A DNA stretch of 8,501 nt. Source: an uncultured beta proteobacterium (GTDB lineage: Bacteria > Pseudomonadota > Gammaproteobacteria > Burkholderiales > Burkholderiaceae). The first letter of the stretch is position 1, and each line of letters starts with the position of its first letter. This document shows positions 6,855 through 8,501 of the stretch, in pieces. The DNA lies in contig CAIVXR010000074.1 in the NCBI GenBank assembly GCA_903909925.1, forward strand, positions 1-8,501, written 5' to 3'. The notes under the pieces are model-generated. The model made no database searches and was not told where the DNA came from. It saw only the letters and a list, made by a program, of their open reading frames with translations. The position numbers and the translations under genes were made by a program.

Positions 6855-7675
6855 TACAAAGCACCCCCCATTAAACAAGAGCGGGTGATGGGCAGAGCAA
6901 TATCTTTGAGCCACCATTGCATGACTAAGCCCTGTTGATCTGGGGTAATCACACTAATGGTGGGGCTTGAGGCTGCGTTATTAGTGTTGCTGTTAGCAAT
7001 TGGAGTACCAGTGCCGGTTGCACTAATGCCGCTACCACCAGCACCACTCAGTAGAGAGTTTTGTATCACAAAAGATTGCCGCACAATGTTCGGGGCCTGC
7101 CAACTTACTAATAAATCACTCGATAGTAAGTCGGGATTGCGTAAGGCATTGTTCCAAAGAGCAAGCGCATCTGATCTGCGTAATAAAGGTTGACTGGTCC
7201 AGCGCTGAAGACCAGTTGGACTCATGCCATAACCCACCAATAGCCAAGCATCTTGCATATCAGCATGGTAGTGACGTAACCACCAAATGTTTTTAGATCC
7301 TGCAGCAATCGAAGGAAGTGTATTACTCGTTAAATTATTAAGGTTACTTGTTGCAGTCGTTGGGACTGAATTACTAGCAACGCCTGAATTTGTTGTGCCA
7401 AGAGAAAAATTGAGTTCATCACGTCGTAAGATTTCTTGGCAATCGCGATCAAACTGACGTACTAATTGCACGTAAGTCAGGTCTTCATTGGAGCGGCGCT
7501 CAATGACTTCCCTACCCCGAATCATGGCATCCATTCCACGCCAAGCTAAAAGCCCAACGATAGCCATAATTGCCATAGCAACAATCAACTCGAGTAGCGC
7601 AAAGCCCAGCTGGCCTCTATGGGCTCTAGACCTTGAGTGCGATGACCGGCGTAGCATCAATTTACGCTTTGTCAC
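6854..7675 (-). CDS. gspJ: Minor pseudopilin GspJ
   Basis: GspJ is a minor pseudopilin that joins GspI and GspK in the tip complex of the T2SS pseudopilus. The 273-residue product has a strongly basic 24-residue leader ending in QLG, then mature FALLELIVAMAIMAIVGLLA with Glu at +5. This is followed by the family-typical AWRGMDAM segment. The predicted cleavage is after Gly24. The globular part carries two Ser/Thr/Asn/Gly-rich stretches (about residues 92-128 and 207-240) that probably form disordered loops. They make the protein longer than the roughly 200 residues usual for GspJ. Cys79 and Cys267 are the only cysteines. The start is a GTG in a GTGA overlap with the gspI stop. No Shine-Dalgarno sequence is visible, so translation probably depends on coupling. 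An ATG at 7657 (Met7) is the alternative and would leave the prepilin signature intact. Confidence 0.91.
   Translation of the reverse strand: MTKRKLMLRRSSHSRSRAHRGQLGFALLELIVAMAIMAIVGLLAWRGMDAMIRGREVIERRSNEDLTYVQLVRQFDRDCQEILRRDELNFSLGTTNSGVASNSVPTTATSNLNNLTSNTLPSIAAGSKNIWWLRHYHADMQDAWLLVGYGMSPTGLQRWTSQPLLRRSDALALWNNALRNPDLLSSDLLVSWQAPNIVRQSFVIQNSLLSGAGGSGISATGTGTPIANSNTNNAASSPTISVITPDQQGLVMQWWLKDIALPITRSCLMGGAL
6862..6869 (-). promoter_or_regulatory. Ribosome binding site for gspK
   Basis: GGGGGGTG lies seven bases before the ATG at 6854, inside the Met-Gly-Gly-Ala end of gspJ. It supports the short GspK start that shares one base with the gspJ stop, against the longer ATG at 6917. Confidence 0.6.
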
Positions 7676-8121
7676 ATGACACCGCTGGCAGGATTAGGGA
7701 TGACGGTAGTTAGCCAAGCCAGTCGTGGGCCTGCCGCTGTTTGTGCACTCTCGGGATTAGCGGCATACACCGTAAGCTCTACCCTACGAAAGGCAGGGTT
7801 GGGAGAGCTAAGCACTTTGCGCTGACAAACAAAAATGTAATTGCCTTGTGGGCAACTAAAAACTGTTGTTCCAATATCGGGAAACGCACGACTCATTCGC
7901 AAATCAATGAGTGCATTGTCCGCACTCCATAAAGCTAAGGTACGCTGAGATACTGCCAATTGCGTATCGGCACCATTAGCAATCGCACGCAAACCGGCAA
8001 GCAAAGCAATACTCAGTACTGCTAGGCCCACCAATACTTCAATGAGGGCAAAGCCATGTTCAGTTTGCCAAGAAAATTGTCTACGACAAATGAATCGCCA
8101 TGCAGCTAATCTTTTTTTCAT
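7672..8121 (-). CDS. gspI: Minor pseudopilin GspI
   Basis: GspI is a 149-residue minor pseudopilin thought to nucleate the T2SS pseudopilus tip with GspJ and GspK. The prepilin signature is clear: a basic leader of 23 residues ending in HG, then mature FALIEVLVGLAVLSIALLAG with Glu at +5. This predicts cleavage and N-methylation by the prepilin peptidase after Gly23, and one transmembrane helix at the mature N-terminus. The mature protein is about 126 residues, normal for GspI. Cys90 and Cys99 lie in the periplasmic domain and could form a disulfide. The ATG at 8121 was chosen over an in-frame TTG at 8142. It makes an ATGA overlap with the gspH stop, and a GGAG lies 7 bases upstream. Its own TGA overlaps the gspJ GTG start. 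The leader is long but still within the range of minor pseudopilins. Confidence 0.92.
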   Translation of the reverse strand: MKKRLAAWRFICRRQFSWQTEHGFALIEVLVGLAVLSIALLAGLRAIANGADTQLAVSQRTLALWSADNALIDLRMSRAFPDIGTTVFSCPQGNYIFVCQRKVLSSPNPAFRRVELTVYAANPESAQTAAGPRLAWLTTVIPNPASGVM

Positions 8122-8501
8122 GGCGCTACTCCATTGACCCAACTAAAGCTACCATTGCTTGTGCGCATTAATAATGCTTTACGCTGCTCTTGAGCAAGGG
8201 GAATCTGTAATGCGGTAGTAATGGTTTCGCCACCCAAGATCAATTGCACAGGCTCAATCACAACGGGTTTATGCCATGCCTGAGGACGATAAACATCGGG
8301 CATCAGTCCACTAGTACCTACAACCGATTGTGGTGAGCCAGCTGGGTTAGAACTCGAGCCTCCAATAGTAATCATGGTATTGGCTGGTGTGTTTGATCCC
8401 GCTCCGGTAGTGGGCACGAATCGCCAACCTACCGCATCAATTTGTACCAACATGGGAGTTCCTGAGAGCGCACTTTCTTCTTGGGCCATATTGAGTGAGC
8501 C
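8118..8501 (-). CDS. gspH: Minor pseudopilin GspH, C-terminal part (5' end outside window)
   Basis: This is the C-terminal 127 residues of a minor pseudopilin of the type II secretion system. The frame is open to the window edge, so the N-terminal prepilin leader and transmembrane helix are missing. GspH sits with GspI, GspJ and GspK at the tip of the periplasmic pseudopilus. The visible start, GSLNMAQEESALSGTPM followed by QIDAVGWRF, resembles the end of the conserved long helix and first strand of GspH proteins (an LAEEA...TG.P...DA.GYRF pattern). A Ser/Asn/Gly/Pro-rich low-complexity stretch follows at about residues 34-68 of the fragment, then a strand-rich end (EPVQLILGG ... SFSWVNGVAP). 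The methionine at base 8489 lies inside the domain and is not the real start. The TGA stop overlaps the gspI ATG by four bases. The GspH assignment rests on gene order plus this partial similarity; FimT-like pseudopilins are related. Confidence 0.83.
   Translation of the reverse strand, partial: GSLNMAQEESALSGTPMLVQIDAVGWRFVPTTGAGSNTPANTMITIGGSSSNPAGSPQSVVGTSGLMPDVYRPQAWHKPVVIEPVQLILGGETITTALQIPLAQEQRKALLMRTSNGSFSWVNGVAP
8129..8132 (-). promoter_or_regulatory. Ribosome binding site for gspI
   Basis: GGAG lies seven bases upstream of the ATG at 8121, inside the last codons of gspH. It decides the gspI start in favour of 8121 over the longer TTG frame at 8142. Confidence 0.75.

Noticed and set aside
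6670..6864. A 64-codon minus-strand frame overlapping the start of gspK
   Set aside because: It is an out-of-frame reading of the gspJ-gspK junction, with no protein-like features of its own.
5904..6917. A longer GspK beginning at the ATG at 6917
   Set aside because: It would overlap gspJ by 64 bases and give a 34-residue leader. The ATG at 6854 has a G-rich SD, a TAATG junction and a normal 13-residue leader.
569..7932. Many plus-strand open frames of about 60-90 codons
   Set aside because: All lie antisense to strongly supported gsp genes, resemble no known family and show no consistent SD. They are shadow frames.
7672..8142. TTG start for gspI giving seven more residues
   Set aside because: The ATG at 8121 has a GGAG at good spacing and an ATGA overlap with gspH; the longer form would also lengthen an already long leader.
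1..8501. Type IV pilus locus or other secretin-based system
   Set aside because: GspK, GspL, GspM and GspN are T2SS-specific and the secretin has the N0-N3 layout of GspD, with no pilM/N/O/P genes beside it.

Overview
The window is one continuous, single-strand block of a type II secretion system (T2SS, general secretion pathway) locus. Every real gene is on the minus strand, so transcription runs from base 8501 down to base 1. In transcription order the genes are gspH (5' end off the window), gspI, gspJ, gspK, gspL, gspM, gspN, gspD and gspE (3' end off the window). No RNA gene, mobile element, CRISPR array or terminator was seen, and the plus strand holds only shadow frames.

The protein families (a GspN, a Burkholderiales-style GspL/GspM pair, a GspD with a proline-rich tail) point to a betaproteobacterium of the Burkholderiales. 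The moderate G+C, by eye somewhat below 50 percent and low for that order, suggests a Polynucleobacter-like freshwater organism. This placement is inference and was not tested by a search.

Layout: 8501-6854 encodes the minor pseudopilins GspH, GspI and GspJ. 6854-5904 encodes the tip pseudopilin GspK. 5891-2867 encodes the inner-membrane platform proteins GspL and GspM, then GspN. 2835-562 encodes the outer-membrane secretin GspD, and 560-1 the first 186 residues of the ATPase GspE. Together they form the tip of the periplasmic pseudopilus (H, I, J, K), the platform linking it to the ATPase (L, M, E), the outer-membrane exit channel (D) and an accessory subunit (N). GspF, GspG, GspC and the prepilin peptidase are not in the window.

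The genes are packed tightly. H/I, I/J, L/M and M/N overlap by 4 bases, J/K share one base, K and L are 12 bases apart, and D and E are 1 base apart. The only real gap is 31 bases between gspN and gspD. The order H-I-J-K-L-M-N-D-E puts secretin and ATPase after the pseudopilin/platform block, unlike the C-D-E-F-G-N order of the enterobacterial and Pseudomonas-type models.

I see no undescribed system. The points worth a second look are variations on a known machine: a cytoplasmic extension of about 110 residues on GspM, Ser/Thr/Asn/Gly-rich insertions in GspH, GspJ and GspD, a proline-rich GspD tail, cysteine pairs in periplasmic parts, and the gene order.
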